Source: an uncultured Mailhella sp. (GTDB lineage: Bacteria > Desulfobacterota > Desulfovibrionia > Desulfovibrionales > Desulfovibrionaceae). Taken from it: a stretch of 64,000 nucleotides of DNA. The stretch lies in contig CAJTRG010000008.1 of assembly GCA_910578585.1 (NCBI GenBank), positions 1 through 64,000 of the forward strand. Direction: 5' to 3'. The position numbers and the translations under genes were made by a program. Under the pieces are notes generated by a model, which saw nothing but the letters and a program-made list of their open reading frames with translations, was not told the DNA's origin and searched no databases. This document shows, piece by piece, positions 18,076-27,280 of the stretch; within the stretch, counting starts at the first letter, position 1; each line of letters begins with the position of its first letter.

Positions 18076-20006
18076 GACTCTTTTGATACTGTCTTTTTGC
18101 GCCTTCTGTAGGCATACACAGTAATAAAGGGCGCAAGGCTCATGATTGTTCCGCCAATCCACAGCCAGTTCACAAGCGGATGTACAGATAAACGCATCAC
18201 AGCCCGTGTTTTATCGTCCAGTCCCAGGAAGGTGGCGTAAAACTCCTTGCCAAGAGAGAAAATGGTGCTTGCTTCGGCATAGGCAGCTTGAGGGAAGCTG
18301 GCATAAATACGGCGCTGGGCCTGAGTAATGCCCACTTCTTTGCCGTCCTGCATAATCAGAAGTTCAGCTTCCAAAAATTCATAGCGACCTGTTTGCTCAC
18401 GTCCTTCATAAAGTTCGTTGAGTTTGACGGTAAAGGTATCTATTTGTAATTCCTGACCTCGTTCAAGGGCAACTTCCTGTTCAATTTTATAGGGGCCGGA
18501 GAACGCAACACCAAGGGCCATAATCGCAAAACTGATGTGCACAAGCACAGGAGAAAGTTTATACACCGCATAGTTGAGTTCCACAAAATACAGAGCCCAG
18601 CTGACCATGCAGGCAATGGACAGGCTTGCGGCAATAAGCGCTGTTGGATTTTTCACGGCAAAGAACATCCAGAAAACGCCCATAAAAACAATAAAGACAG
18701 CGAGTACAACAAGGAAGTATTTGGCATTGCTGAGTTTTTGCTGCCATGAAATCCAGGGGGCAAAAGCTGCAAGGGCAAGAATCACTGTGAGCAGAGGAAG
18801 AATAATATTGTTATAAAAATCCGCCTGCAAACCGACAGGATTAGCAGACCACAATTTACTGATCACAGGCCAGAGCGTTGCAAAACCAATGATCAGGCTG
18901 ATAGTGATGAGCACTACACAGCCGGACAGCAATAAGCCTTCCTTGGTTTCAAGTCCATTAAACGCTGTGCCTTTGTTTGGCATTTGCAGAATAACGGCAA
19001 AAGCAATAAGCGTTGCACCAATCACAAACCATAAAAGCATGGGCCCAACGCCGCCGGAACCAAAAGCATGCACAGAATCGACTACATTGCCGCGCACAAG
19101 CCAGGTGGCGAAGAAGGCGGAAATACAGGTTAGTGCCATGAAAAGGGTATGGAAGCGCTGTGCCTTTTTCCTGTATTGTTCAAGAAATCCAAAATGCAGA
19201 GCAGCCGTGCCAAAAAACCAGGGAATAGTGGATGCGTTTTCCACAGGATCCCATGCCCAGTAGCCGCCCCAGCCAAGTTCCATGTATGCCCACCACGCGC
19301 CAAGGACAATGCCGGCGGTGAGGAGCAGCCAGGCAGTAAGGATAAGAGGCTTTGTGCATAAATGCCATGCGGTTTCAGCATATTCTGAAAGAGCCTCATC
19401 CTTTTTACTGCTTTGGGAAAGAGCCTGTGCAAGCGCGAGGCAGGCAGGAATGGTAAAGCCGCCATAGCCCAGGAGCAAAAGGGGGGGGTGGAAAATCATG
19501 CCGGGATTTTGCAAAAGCGGATTTAATCCGCGACCATTAGCAGGAGCAGGGCTTAATATTTCAAAAGGATTATTATGGGTTGTCAAAAGAACGCCAAAAA
19601 AGGCTAAGATACAGAAATAGAAAAGCAAATACCACAGTCTTGTTTCAAGGCTGAGGCTTTTGTACGCGTCTGTACTTTGGAAATAAGCTCCGCAAAGGAC
19701 AAGGCATAAAGCCCAAAAGAGCAGAGAACCGGCCTGTCCGCCCCAAAAGGCAGTCAGACGATAAAAGAGCGGCAAAGAAAGGTCGCTGTAATCATGCACA
19801 TATTTTATGCTGAAATCATAGCTCCAAAAGCCGAAAAAGAGTATCGCGGACGCAGCAACATAACAAAGAGTGATAATGGTATTGATATTTTCAAGAGGGC
19901 CTGTGCTGTAGGCTTTTGCTCTTGCAAGCTGAACAATACAATAAAGAGATCCCGCAGCAGCAAGGGCAAGGGAAAGCATCATAAGAACGTTGGCTAATGG
20001 TGTCAT
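18072..20006 (-). CDS. ccmF: Cytochrome c haem lyase subunit CcmF
   Basis: This 644-residue polytopic protein is the holocytochrome c synthase component that attaches haem delivered by CcmE to apocytochromes. The WWD domain appears as WAYMELGWGGYWAWDPVENAS around residues 240-260. Conserved flanking histidines appear at FHPPLLLLGYGG and in the later TLVH/HISFAIMALG regions. Some fifteen hydrophobic segments and a large C-terminal periplasmic domain (~520-615) are typical. It sits between ccmE (27 bp) and ccmA (4 bp overlap). In systems without CcmH this protein must act without its usual thiol partner. Confidence 0.95.
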   Translation of the reverse strand: MTPLANVLMMLSLALAAAGSLYCIVQLARAKAYSTGPLENINTIITLCYVAASAILFFGFWSYDFSIKYVHDYSDLSLPLFYRLTAFWGGQAGSLLFWALCLVLCGAYFQSTDAYKSLSLETRLWYLLFYFCILAFFGVLLTTHNNPFEILSPAPANGRGLNPLLQNPGMIFHPPLLLLGYGGFTIPACLALAQALSQSSKKDEALSEYAETAWHLCTKPLILTAWLLLTAGIVLGAWWAYMELGWGGYWAWDPVENASTIPWFFGTAALHFGFLEQYRKKAQRFHTLFMALTCISAFFATWLVRGNVVDSVHAFGSGGVGPMLLWFVIGATLIAFAVILQMPNKGTAFNGLETKEGLLLSGCVVLITISLIIGFATLWPVISKLWSANPVGLQADFYNNIILPLLTVILALAAFAPWISWQQKLSNAKYFLVVLAVFIVFMGVFWMFFAVKNPTALIAASLSIACMVSWALYFVELNYAVYKLSPVLVHISFAIMALGVAFSGPYKIEQEVALERGQELQIDTFTVKLNELYEGREQTGRYEFLEAELLIMQDGKEVGITQAQRRIYASFPQAAYAEASTIFSLGKEFYATFLGLDDKTRAVMRLSVHPLVNWLWIGGTIMSLAPFITVYAYRRRKKTVSKES

Positions 20007-20033
20007 AGTTTTGTGTTCAATCCGTTATAAGCG

Positions 20034-20450
20034 TTAAGCGTTTTTTTCTCTATTTTCTTTCTGGTATTTGGAAGGGCATTTGGTCATAAGCGTTTTTGCC
20101 GTAAAAACAGTATCCTGCATTGACCCTTCAATAATCACTTCTGAGCCGTTGGTAAAGGTATCAGGCACAACTCCTTTATACTTGACCTGAATGGTTTGGG
20201 CTTTGTTTTCGTAATCTTCAAGAATAAAGCTTGCGCCGAGGCCGTCTTGCGGGCGTTCAATACTGTTGTTGGCAACAGTGCCAAAAATTCTTGCAGAAAG
20301 GGGTGTTTGTGTCTTTTCTTGGGCTAATGCTTCGGAAACATTGAGAAAATAAACGCTGTCGGAAGAAACTCCGGAATAAACCATATATCCGATACCAAAA
20401 ACAAAGAGGAGAAAAGCTATTGTATAAACCGGGAATGATTTTTTTGACAT
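20034..20450 (-). CDS. ccmE: Haem chaperone CcmE, CxxxY type
   Basis: This 138-residue periplasmic haem chaperone has one N-terminal membrane anchor (~8-28) and an OB-fold beta barrel (~50-125). The usual haem-linking histidine of the H-x-x-x-Y motif is replaced by cysteine: TLMTKCPSKYQ, with Cys 125 and Tyr 129. This variant is established for Desulfovibrio CcmE, where haem binds covalently through Cys and the operon lacks CcmG and CcmH, as here. ATG 20450 is preferred because AAAGG precedes it; an in-frame ATG lies at 20468. It heads the ccm gene run. Confidence 0.94.
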   Translation of the reverse strand: MSKKSFPVYTIAFLLFVFGIGYMVYSGVSSDSVYFLNVSEALAQEKTQTPLSARIFGTVANNSIERPQDGLGASFILEDYENKAQTIQVKYKGVVPDTFTNGSEVIIEGSMQDTVFTAKTLMTKCPSKYQKENREKNA

Positions 20451-20561
20451 AGAAGACCTTTTATACACTTTGTTGTAATTATTTATTTTGTTTCAAGACG
20501 TTTAATTACTATATAATAAAATATATCTATACGCAAGTAGTAATTATTCTCATTAAGAAAA

Positions 20562-21725
20562 TTATAGAATAAACATGGCATCGCCATAGGAAAAGAAGCG
20601 ATATTCACTTTCTACCGCATGCTGATAGGCCTGCATGATATGTTCATAGCCGGCAAAGGCAGACACCAGCATAATCAACGATGATTTTGGTAAATGGAAA
20701 TTGGTGATCAGTCCGTCCACAATATGAAATTCTTTCCCCGGATAAATAAAAATATTGGTATAGCCAAAACAGCCGTGAGCAGGAAAGGGCGTATTGTCGT
20801 GCAGCTCGCTTTCTTCATTGCAGAAAAATGTTGTAATGGGCTCATTCTTTGCTTGTAAAAAAGCCTGGGCCATGCCTTCAAGACTGCGCGTGCTGGTGGT
20901 ACCGACCGCAATAATGGGACGGTTTTCAGCCTTTGCCTTGTTGACGGCTGCGGCTGTTTCAGCAGAAATTTCAACATATTCAGAATGCATGGCATGGTCG
21001 CGGATATCTTCGGCGCGCACAGGGCTAAAGGTGCCATAGCCCACATGCAGGGTTACTTCTTCCCAAGTGCAGCCTTTTGCCAAGAGTTTTTGCTGAATTT
21101 CCGGAGTGAAATGCAAACCGGCTGTGGGGGCGGCAATGGAGCCGATATGGCTTTCTTTTGCATAGACAGTCTGATAGCGGGTAATATCGTTTTTCTGCAC
21201 GCCCTGTTCTCGTTTGATATACGGAGGAAGCGGCAGTTCTCCGTATTTTTTGAGCAAAGGTATCAGGCTGTTTTGATAGGTAACATCAACTATATGCTTG
21301 CCGAATTCATGGCGTTCCAAAACAGTGACATCCATTTCAGGAAATTGCAACGTTTCACCCATTTTTACCCGTTTTGCACCCTTGAGCAAAACTTCTGTGC
21401 GGGCAAGGCAGTTTTCACCATTCTTGTGCGCTTTTCTGTCAATAAGCGGAGCAGGTTCCAGAAAAAGCATTTCAATTTTGCTTCCGCTTTGTCTGTGTCC
21501 CTGGATACGGGCAGGGATTACCTTGGAATTATTGGCAATAATGAGGGCATTTTCAGGGATGAGATCCACAATATTTTCAAAGGGGTAATCGGTGTATTTG
21601 CCGGATTTTCGCTCAAGAAAAAGCAGGCGGGAATTTTGCCGCTTTTCCGCAGGGCATTGGGCAATACGCTCTTCTGGCAAAAAATAATCGTAATTGTATA
21701 AAAGAAAAAGATTTTTGTCGCTCAT
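20562..21725 (-). CDS. queA: tRNA preQ1(34) S-adenosylmethionine ribosyltransferase-isomerase
   Basis: This 387-residue enzyme transfers and isomerises the ribosyl part of SAM onto preQ1 at tRNA position 34, giving epoxyqueuosine. Family anchors are YDYFLPEERIAQCPAEKR at the N terminus, NNSKVIPARIQG, GTFSPVRAEDIRDHAMHSEY, the GTTSTRSLE segment and the C-terminal LITNFHLPKSSLIMLVSAFAG. Length is slightly above the usual ~350. It starts only 5 bp after the DUF554 gene and lies 111 bp upstream of ccmE. Confidence 0.96.
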   Translation of the reverse strand: MSDKNLFLLYNYDYFLPEERIAQCPAEKRQNSRLLFLERKSGKYTDYPFENIVDLIPENALIIANNSKVIPARIQGHRQSGSKIEMLFLEPAPLIDRKAHKNGENCLARTEVLLKGAKRVKMGETLQFPEMDVTVLERHEFGKHIVDVTYQNSLIPLLKKYGELPLPPYIKREQGVQKNDITRYQTVYAKESHIGSIAAPTAGLHFTPEIQQKLLAKGCTWEEVTLHVGYGTFSPVRAEDIRDHAMHSEYVEISAETAAAVNKAKAENRPIIAVGTTSTRSLEGMAQAFLQAKNEPITTFFCNEESELHDNTPFPAHGCFGYTNIFIYPGKEFHIVDGLITNFHLPKSSLIMLVSAFAGYEHIMQAYQHAVESEYRFFSYGDAMFIL

Positions 21726-21730
21726 ATATA

Positions 21731-22411
21731 TTAAAAAAAGTATTTAGTTATGAGGAAAAAGAAAACAGGAACAAGCAGGGAAGGCAAAAGATTAAGAGTT
21801 TTGCAGTCCTTGATTTGCAAAATGCTGAGCCCGGAAGCCGCAATCAAAATGCCGCCCACAAGAGAGAGTTCATTTAACAGATCCCCCTGCAAAAAGCCGG
21901 AAAGACTCAGCGCTCCCACATAGAGTGAACCTTGCCACAAAAAAAGCACCACAGCAGCAAGCATGATGGCATAGCCATAGGCAGAGGAAAGCACAATGGA
22001 CGTAATAAAATCCAATGTGGCATTGGTATACAAAAAGGTATTATTGCCGTTTAATGCACTTTCAACAGGGCCTAAAATGGAAAGCGTACCAATGCAGAAA
22101 ATCAAAATGGCAGTGGAAAGTCCTTTGCCTAAATGTCCATGACCTGAGCGTAAGGCAAGTCTGTGGAAATTATCATCAATATTCAGCCAGGTGCCAAAGG
22201 CAGAACCAAGGGCAAGACTGACAATAAAAAGAACAGGATAATGCGTTTTAGGCATATTCTGCACAACAGAATTGATCCCAATAAACAGGGCAGCTAAACC
22301 CATGGCAACAAAAAGACAATCCTGGATTTTTTCAGGCAAGGCTTTTTTGACTGTTCCTCCAATGAGAGAACCAGCAATAATTCCTCCAACATTTGCCAGT
22401 GTTCCAAGCAT
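21731..22411 (-). CDS. DUF554 membrane protein
   Basis: This 226-residue inner-membrane protein has about six or seven hydrophobic segments. The N terminus MLGTLANVGGIIAGSLIGG and the segments GINSVVQNMP and LGPVESALNG are characteristic of the DUF554 (YdfK/YqgA) family, whose function is not established. ATG 22411 is chosen because AGAGG precedes it and because the family starts with this methionine. It is 5 bp from queA and probably in the same transcript. Confidence 0.88.
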   Translation of the reverse strand: MLGTLANVGGIIAGSLIGGTVKKALPEKIQDCLFVAMGLAALFIGINSVVQNMPKTHYPVLFIVSLALGSAFGTWLNIDDNFHRLALRSGHGHLGKGLSTAILIFCIGTLSILGPVESALNGNNTFLYTNATLDFITSIVLSSAYGYAIMLAAVVLFLWQGSLYVGALSLSGFLQGDLLNELSLVGGILIAASGLSILQIKDCKTLNLLPSLLVPVFFFLITKYFF

Positions 22412-22510
22412 ATAAACCTCTTTTTTCTTTGAAAAAACAAGAGTAGAAAAAAGAGAATGAAAAATCAAGAAAAAAGTATATTGGCAACATAAAGGTTCTA
22501 AATCTCAATT

Positions 22511-22579
22511 TTCCTTTTTATGGGGGAAATGATTCCCCCCATACCCCCCATTGCTTGTTTTTATTTCATAAAAACAAGA
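22511..22579 (-). repeat. Palindromic intergenic repeat, copy B (core)
   Basis: Read on the minus strand it gives AAAACAAGCAATGGGGGG, TATGGGGGGAATCATTTCCC and CCATAAAAAGG, the core of the dispersed family. It is preceded by the CTTGTTTTTA / TAAAAACAAG hairpin also seen in copy C. The long AT-rich tail of copies A, C and D is not evident. The rest of the 22412-22748 spacer is AT-rich with no gene. Confidence 0.75.
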
Positions 22580-22748
22580 AGTTTGGGTATTGAAATATGA
22601 TTTGAAGATATCAAATATTTTTAAATTAAAATAGTTACTTAACTTATTGAATTTTATGTTTTTAAATTAAAAATATTTAGAAAAGAAGGAAAATATGAGG
22701 AGATTGAAAAAACAAATGCGAAAAGTGGAAAATGAAAACACGTATTGA

Positions 22749-23582
22749 TTAAGCTTCCTGACCGCGCTTTCTGCTTGCCATAACCTGAAAAACCCAGTTG
22801 GAGAGCGGAGGAATGCCGTTATCATCAGGAATACTGTTCCATGTGCTGTAGTTTTCTAGATATGCCCAGCGGATAAACCGTACTCCCATGGAGAACCAGT
22901 CAGGATTTTGGGCATTTTGGGCATAACGTCGCACAGTGGAAAGAATAGAAAGACAAAGCGGAGACTTGTTGGCATAGGGGAAAATTGCTGTCAGCAAAAT
23001 CTTTGAGCCCTCTTTGAGCTGCTTTGCCAGAGGCGTTTCAGAGCTGACTAAAAAGAGCATACCGCCAGTTGAAATATCCACAATGTCGAAATTTTCATCT
23101 TGAATGGCAGTCCATTGCATTTGGTCACTGCCTTCAGTTTGACTTTCAGCCCAGATTTTGAGGTTTGGAATTTCTCGTTTGGTAATAGGAATACGCACGC
23201 AGGTACGGCGTTGAGAGTGTCCAATATAGTGAGGAACGGCAACATCAATAAAGAAAAGTCCATTATGCACAAAGCTGTTCTTGATACCGCTGATAAAATT
23301 ACAGGGAACTTGTTTTCCTTCTTTTTCCGTATAGAAAAGCAAGGAAGCTTCGGCATTTTGGGGGAGTTTAATCTCGTGTTTGATTTGAATAAAAAGGCGA
23401 ACTATAGATTTATTATGGTCGATACAATAGGCACGAACCTGGTGAATAGTCTTCCCTTCGCTAATAATATCAACAAAAATCTGCGTCTTATGGGCTTGCG
23501 CGAAACTGAGCATGTTATTAATATTCTTCATATTTTGCTCAGAAGTGGAAGCGACCATTTTATTAAAAGATGTAGTTGCCAT
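22749..23582 (-). CDS. PilZ-domain protein, putative c-di-GMP receptor
   Basis: This 277-residue cytoplasmic protein has a YcgR-like two-domain layout: an N-terminal domain (~30-115) and a PilZ domain (~122-250). Both c-di-GMP binding motifs are present: RRTCVR at residues 125-130 (RxxxR) and DISTGG at 169-174 (D/NxSxxG). It should therefore bind the second messenger and tune motility, adhesion or exopolysaccharide. It is a single gene between two AT-rich spacers, with a chemotaxis gene (cheW) 6 kb away. The output partner is unknown. Confidence 0.85.
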   Translation of the reverse strand: MATTSFNKMVASTSEQNMKNINNMLSFAQAHKTQIFVDIISEGKTIHQVRAYCIDHNKSIVRLFIQIKHEIKLPQNAEASLLFYTEKEGKQVPCNFISGIKNSFVHNGLFFIDVAVPHYIGHSQRRTCVRIPITKREIPNLKIWAESQTEGSDQMQWTAIQDENFDIVDISTGGMLFLVSSETPLAKQLKEGSKILLTAIFPYANKSPLCLSILSTVRRYAQNAQNPDWFSMGVRFIRWAYLENYSTWNSIPDDNGIPPLSNWVFQVMASRKRGQEA

Positions 23583-23613
23583 ACTTCAAATATTATTTAA
23601 CTCCTAAGAAATG

Positions 23614-24873
23614 TCAAGAGCCTAGAATTTTTATTTTGCCATATGAGCCGTCGTATCCGCAAATTTTTTGGATAGAATTCGCGCGCATGGCTTGGATTGC
23701 TTTGGCAAGGGAAGCATTTGCTTCTGCTATTTGTTGTATCGGCACATTTTGTAAAATGTCTAGTTCAGAACCTAATAAATTAATTAATTTTTCATAGTGT
23801 GCATGCATCTGTTTACTTTTGACCCCCAAGTGATAGATTTCGGAAAGGATTTCCTTGAGGGGAATGCAGGATTCAAACTGCTTATTGGTGATACGAGGTT
23901 TTTCTCGGTCAGAGAGTTCTTCCACGCGGTTTAAAACGCCAATGGTCAGGGGCTTGCCGCAGACTGGGCAGATATTTTGATATTTCCTGCTTTCCCCGGG
24001 GAGTAAACAAATCTTGCAGTTTCTGTGTCCGTCAGCAAAATATTTGCCTTCTTCCGGATAAAATTCAACTGTGCCATAGAGAAGATCGTTTTTGTTCTTG
24101 AGGGCATCAAATAAACTTTGATATGTGGGAGCTGAGTGAAAAATATTGACTTCCCGTCCGAGATTTTCGCCGGAATGGGCGTCAGAATTGGAAATAAGCG
24201 TGCAGTTGTCAAGCGCTGACCAAAGCCTGTTCATGGTTGGATCAGAAGAAAGGCCTGTTTCCAGAGCAAAGATTTCTTCTCTCAAATCCTCAAAACATTC
24301 TTCAAGACTATTAAAGCCTGATTTTGAGCCAAAAATGGAAAACCACGGCGTCCAGATATGGGCAGGGATAAGATAGTTTTGCAGATCAAAATTTTGCGCT
24401 GAATCAAGAACAAGTTCCAGTAAAATTTTTGCGTCAAGTCCTAAAATGGGGCGGCCGTCTGCTGCTAAATTGCCGATTTGGGAAAGTTTGGCATTGAGCT
24501 TCTTAGCCTCATCAATGGTAGGCGCAAAGATGAGTTGATGATTTTTGCGGGTGGCACCATTTTTCTTATAAATACAACTGATTTCGCCCTGCAAAATAAA
24601 TTGAGGCTGAAAACTCACTTCGTTGATATGAATATTTGTTTGCGCTAAAATATCTTGAGGCGTCAGGGGATTTTTTAATTGATAAAAGCCTGTTTGGTCG
24701 TTATAAATGAGTTCATCTGAAATTTCTTCAAGCCATTTGGGATGAGTAATATCTCCCGTTCCCACAAGCTGAATTCCTTTAATGTATGCATAACTGGCAA
24801 TGCTGCGAAGCGTGAGATTTTTGGATGTTGCCCGTGAAAATCTGGAGTGGATGTGTAAATCTGCTCTAAACAT
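23614..24873 (-). CDS. Endonuclease Q-family PHP-domain protein
   Basis: This 419-residue protein has an N-terminal PHP metal-hydrolase domain, with DLHIHSRFSRATSKN at residue 5, GTGDITHPKW at ~38, and later PAHIWTPWFSIFGSKSGF and SNSDAHSGENLGRE. A short zinc ribbon follows (CKIC...CPVC, ~300-330). This order matches endonuclease Q, which in archaea and some bacteria nicks DNA 5' of deaminated bases such as uracil and hypoxanthine. The PHP metal ligands look complete. It is divergent from the methyltransferase gene at 24948. Confidence 0.8.
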   Translation of the reverse strand: MFRADLHIHSRFSRATSKNLTLRSIASYAYIKGIQLVGTGDITHPKWLEEISDELIYNDQTGFYQLKNPLTPQDILAQTNIHINEVSFQPQFILQGEISCIYKKNGATRKNHQLIFAPTIDEAKKLNAKLSQIGNLAADGRPILGLDAKILLELVLDSAQNFDLQNYLIPAHIWTPWFSIFGSKSGFNSLEECFEDLREEIFALETGLSSDPTMNRLWSALDNCTLISNSDAHSGENLGREVNIFHSAPTYQSLFDALKNKNDLLYGTVEFYPEEGKYFADGHRNCKICLLPGESRKYQNICPVCGKPLTIGVLNRVEELSDREKPRITNKQFESCIPLKEILSEIYHLGVKSKQMHAHYEKLINLLGSELDILQNVPIQQIAEANASLAKAIQAMRANSIQKICGYDGSYGKIKILGS

Positions 24874-24947
24874 CTTTTGACCTGAGAACGTATTTAGAGT
24901 ACTATAGGATGGTACGTGTATTTTTGCAATGTTATTTTTGAGGTTAT

Positions 24948-25727
24948 ATGGATTTTTACCAGCCAGAAGGAAGTTATCGTTTCAGTTCTGACGCACTGAG
25001 CCTTGCACGCTTTGCCTGCAATTTTATCGTGGAGGAATTGCAGAAGAAAAAGCCCCAAAAGAAACCTTTTGAGCCGTATTTAATCGCGGATATTGGCTGT
25101 GGCTGCGGGGTGATTGGAATACTTGTTTTGCAATTTTTTAAAGAATTGTATCCTGAATTTTATCCTTACTTGAAAATTATCGGCATTGAAAAAGAAGAAG
25201 AACTCTATCGCGCGGCAAAATATAATGCCCGTATTTTTGAACATGAGCAAAATTATTTTGCGCTTCAGGCAGATATTTTTCAAAAAGAAAGTGTGGGGCT
25301 TGTGCAAAAATTTACGCTGGAAACTGCCTTGCTGGATAAACTGCCTGAGCTGCAAATACAAGACGGTGGAGTTTCCAAAAATCCGCGCATATTTGATCTG
25401 GTGATTACCAATCCTCCCTGGTATCGGGCAGAAAGCAAGCTGCACAGTGTTTTTGCCTTGCGGAATAATGCTTTATTTGGGGATGAAAATGTGTTAGAAA
25501 AGTTTTTTGCATTTGGTGAAAAATTTTTGAAAAAGCACGCATCGCTGATGACCGTTGCAAAAAGTGCCTGCTATATGGATTTTGTGCAGGCTATGCCTGA
25601 AAAGATTCAGCTTGTTGCCATGCAGCCTGTGTACAAGTCTTTACATAAGAAAGCAATTTTCTTTGTTTTGCAGGGAAAATTTCAAAGTAAGGCTGTTTTT
25701 GAAATTTATGCTCCAACATGTATATAG
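24948..25727 (+). CDS. TrmN6-like N6-adenine methyltransferase
   Basis: This 259-residue class I SAM methyltransferase belongs to the YfiC/TrmN6 group, which methylates A37 of tRNA-Val in E. coli. It begins with the QPEGSYRFSSDALSLARFA segment typical of that group, followed by the SAM site IADIGCGCGVIGIL (~45) and the catalytic motif DLVITNPPWYR (~150). It has an insertion of about 25 residues before the NPPW strand. It heads a run with two downstream genes at 13-bp spacing. The exact substrate is inferred. Confidence 0.78.
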   Translation: MDFYQPEGSYRFSSDALSLARFACNFIVEELQKKKPQKKPFEPYLIADIGCGCGVIGILVLQFFKELYPEFYPYLKIIGIEKEEELYRAAKYNARIFEHEQNYFALQADIFQKESVGLVQKFTLETALLDKLPELQIQDGGVSKNPRIFDLVITNPPWYRAESKLHSVFALRNNALFGDENVLEKFFAFGEKFLKKHASLMTVAKSACYMDFVQAMPEKIQLVAMQPVYKSLHKKAIFFVLQGKFQSKAVFEIYAPTCI

Positions 25728-25739
25728 AAAGGATAAAAT

Positions 25740-26477
25740 ATGCATTTAGAAAAATATCAAAAAATAGTTGCCATTCCTCGACTGCATGAAGAGTTTCTTG
25801 AGACTGCCCCAGATGCTGTTTTGGTGCTTGACCCCACGAGGCAAAGCAAGAAGGCATATCCAGCTGAATTTGTATGGAATAAGGATTATGCTTTGCAATA
25901 TTTAAAGGATTTGCAGGCAGATACCGCGCAAATGGCTAAAGAGAAAAACGCATCTTTGCTTGATACTGTTAATTTTCAAAGCCGGAATGCACAAGGTTTG
26001 TCTGCTTCAGAAGTACAGGCATTGCAGGAATTTTCCGGAAAGAAATCTGAACAAAATGAGGAAACTGTGCTTTTGGAACGTGCTCAGCGCATGCTGCTTA
26101 TTGCCTGGTACAATGAAGATCTCTATAAGGAACTTGGGCAAATCAACAGCAATCTGGCAAAGCAGCAGGAAATGCTGAAATCATTGCTTGATGAAAATGA
26201 GCATGTGCTGCAAAAATCCTGGCAAATGGGCGATGTTTTGCTTTCCTGGAAACAGATTTTGCCTGCATTTCTCTTGTATACCCAAGATGCATCTGCTTAT
26301 TTTATCAATGATAATGCAATGATAGAAGAGATTGTCCCACTTGCTCAAGATATTGTTGAAGAGGAAGGATTTTTTTGTTATTCCGTTTCAAGAGATGCAT
26401 TAGTTCGTTTTATAGGCAAAGAATTTGTTCCTTATTGCAAAAAAGAAGTGTATATTTTTATCGCAGCAAAAAAGTAG
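25740..26477 (+). CDS. Hypothetical protein, helical
   Basis: I do not recognise this 245-residue soluble protein. It is predicted mostly helical, with Gln/Glu-rich stretches (~95-160) that could form a short coiled coil (YKELGQINSNLAKQQEMLKS). There is no signal peptide, membrane segment or obvious catalytic motif. It starts 13 bp after the methyltransferase and ends 13 bp before the HAD gene, so all three are probably co-transcribed. It may be lineage-specific. Confidence 0.7.
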   Translation: MHLEKYQKIVAIPRLHEEFLETAPDAVLVLDPTRQSKKAYPAEFVWNKDYALQYLKDLQADTAQMAKEKNASLLDTVNFQSRNAQGLSASEVQALQEFSGKKSEQNEETVLLERAQRMLLIAWYNEDLYKELGQINSNLAKQQEMLKSLLDENEHVLQKSWQMGDVLLSWKQILPAFLLYTQDASAYFINDNAMIEEIVPLAQDIVEEEGFFCYSVSRDALVRFIGKEFVPYCKKEVYIFIAAKK

Positions 26478-26489
26478 TGTGAGGATAGT

Positions 26490-27185
26490 ATGCCTTGTGA
26501 TGATTGTATGGAATTAGATTTTCTTATTGAGTATATAAGAAAAAGTTGCCATGGTGTTCCCAAAGGGCTTATTTTTGATTGTGATGGTGTCCTTATTGAT
26601 TCAGTTGAAGCAAATATGGCATTTTACAATCTTATCCGCAAAAAATTGGGTTTGCCGGATCTCAATGAAGAGCAAAGAGAATACTGCCAAATGAGCACAG
26701 CAGCGCAGGCTCTTGATTATATTACCCCTAGTGCCCTGCGCTCACAAATGCATGCTGTTGTGCAGGAAGTTTCCTATGCCCGTGACATTGAGCCTATGAT
26801 CCAGGCTTCAGAACATATTGTCTCCTTTTTGAAAGCAATAACAGGAAAATTTTTACTGGGTATTCATACCAATAGAACCGGGCCCATTGATTATATGCTG
26901 AATCGTCTGGAGATGGGCGGGTATTTTGACCCTATTATGACAGTGCGCTATTGTGAGCCAAAACCTTCTCCGGACGGAGCAATTAAAATTTTAGAGCAAT
27001 GGGTCATTTATCCCCATGAAGCGCTCTTTATTGGGGACAGCATTATGGATATGCGGGCAGCGCAAGGTGCAAAAATTCCATTTATTTCCTATCGTAATGA
27101 AAAGATTATGGAAAATGGAACCTGCTGTGATTTTGCTTTGCTTGAAAAGGCCTTGCTTTATCTTTATAACGAAAAAGGCAAATAA
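26490..27185 (+). CDS. HAD-family hydrolase (phosphoglycolate-phosphatase-like)
   Basis: This 231-residue HAD-superfamily phosphatase has all four motifs: nucleophile LIFDCDGVLIDS at residue 27, motif II GIHTNRTG near 130, the motif III lysine in CEPKPSPDG, and motif IV LFIGDSIMDMRAA. The helical cap between motifs I and II is of the beta-phosphoglucomutase/phosphoglycolate-phosphatase type. The first ~20 residues precede the HAD fold and contain a CDDC pair. Its substrate cannot be read from sequence. Confidence 0.82.
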   Translation: MPCDDCMELDFLIEYIRKSCHGVPKGLIFDCDGVLIDSVEANMAFYNLIRKKLGLPDLNEEQREYCQMSTAAQALDYITPSALRSQMHAVVQEVSYARDIEPMIQASEHIVSFLKAITGKFLLGIHTNRTGPIDYMLNRLEMGGYFDPIMTVRYCEPKPSPDGAIKILEQWVIYPHEALFIGDSIMDMRAAQGAKIPFISYRNEKIMENGTCCDFALLEKALLYLYNEKGK

Positions 27186-27280
27186 AAATTTTTTCTTTAC
27201 AAAGAGCATTTTTTCGCGTACACGTGGCGAAATGTACTTACTAACTCATGCCAGACTTTTGGGCATTGGGAGGAGGAACT

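Noticed and set aside
20985..21701. 238-codon frame antisense to queA
   Set aside because: It is a shadow frame. queA carries complete family motifs over the same bases.
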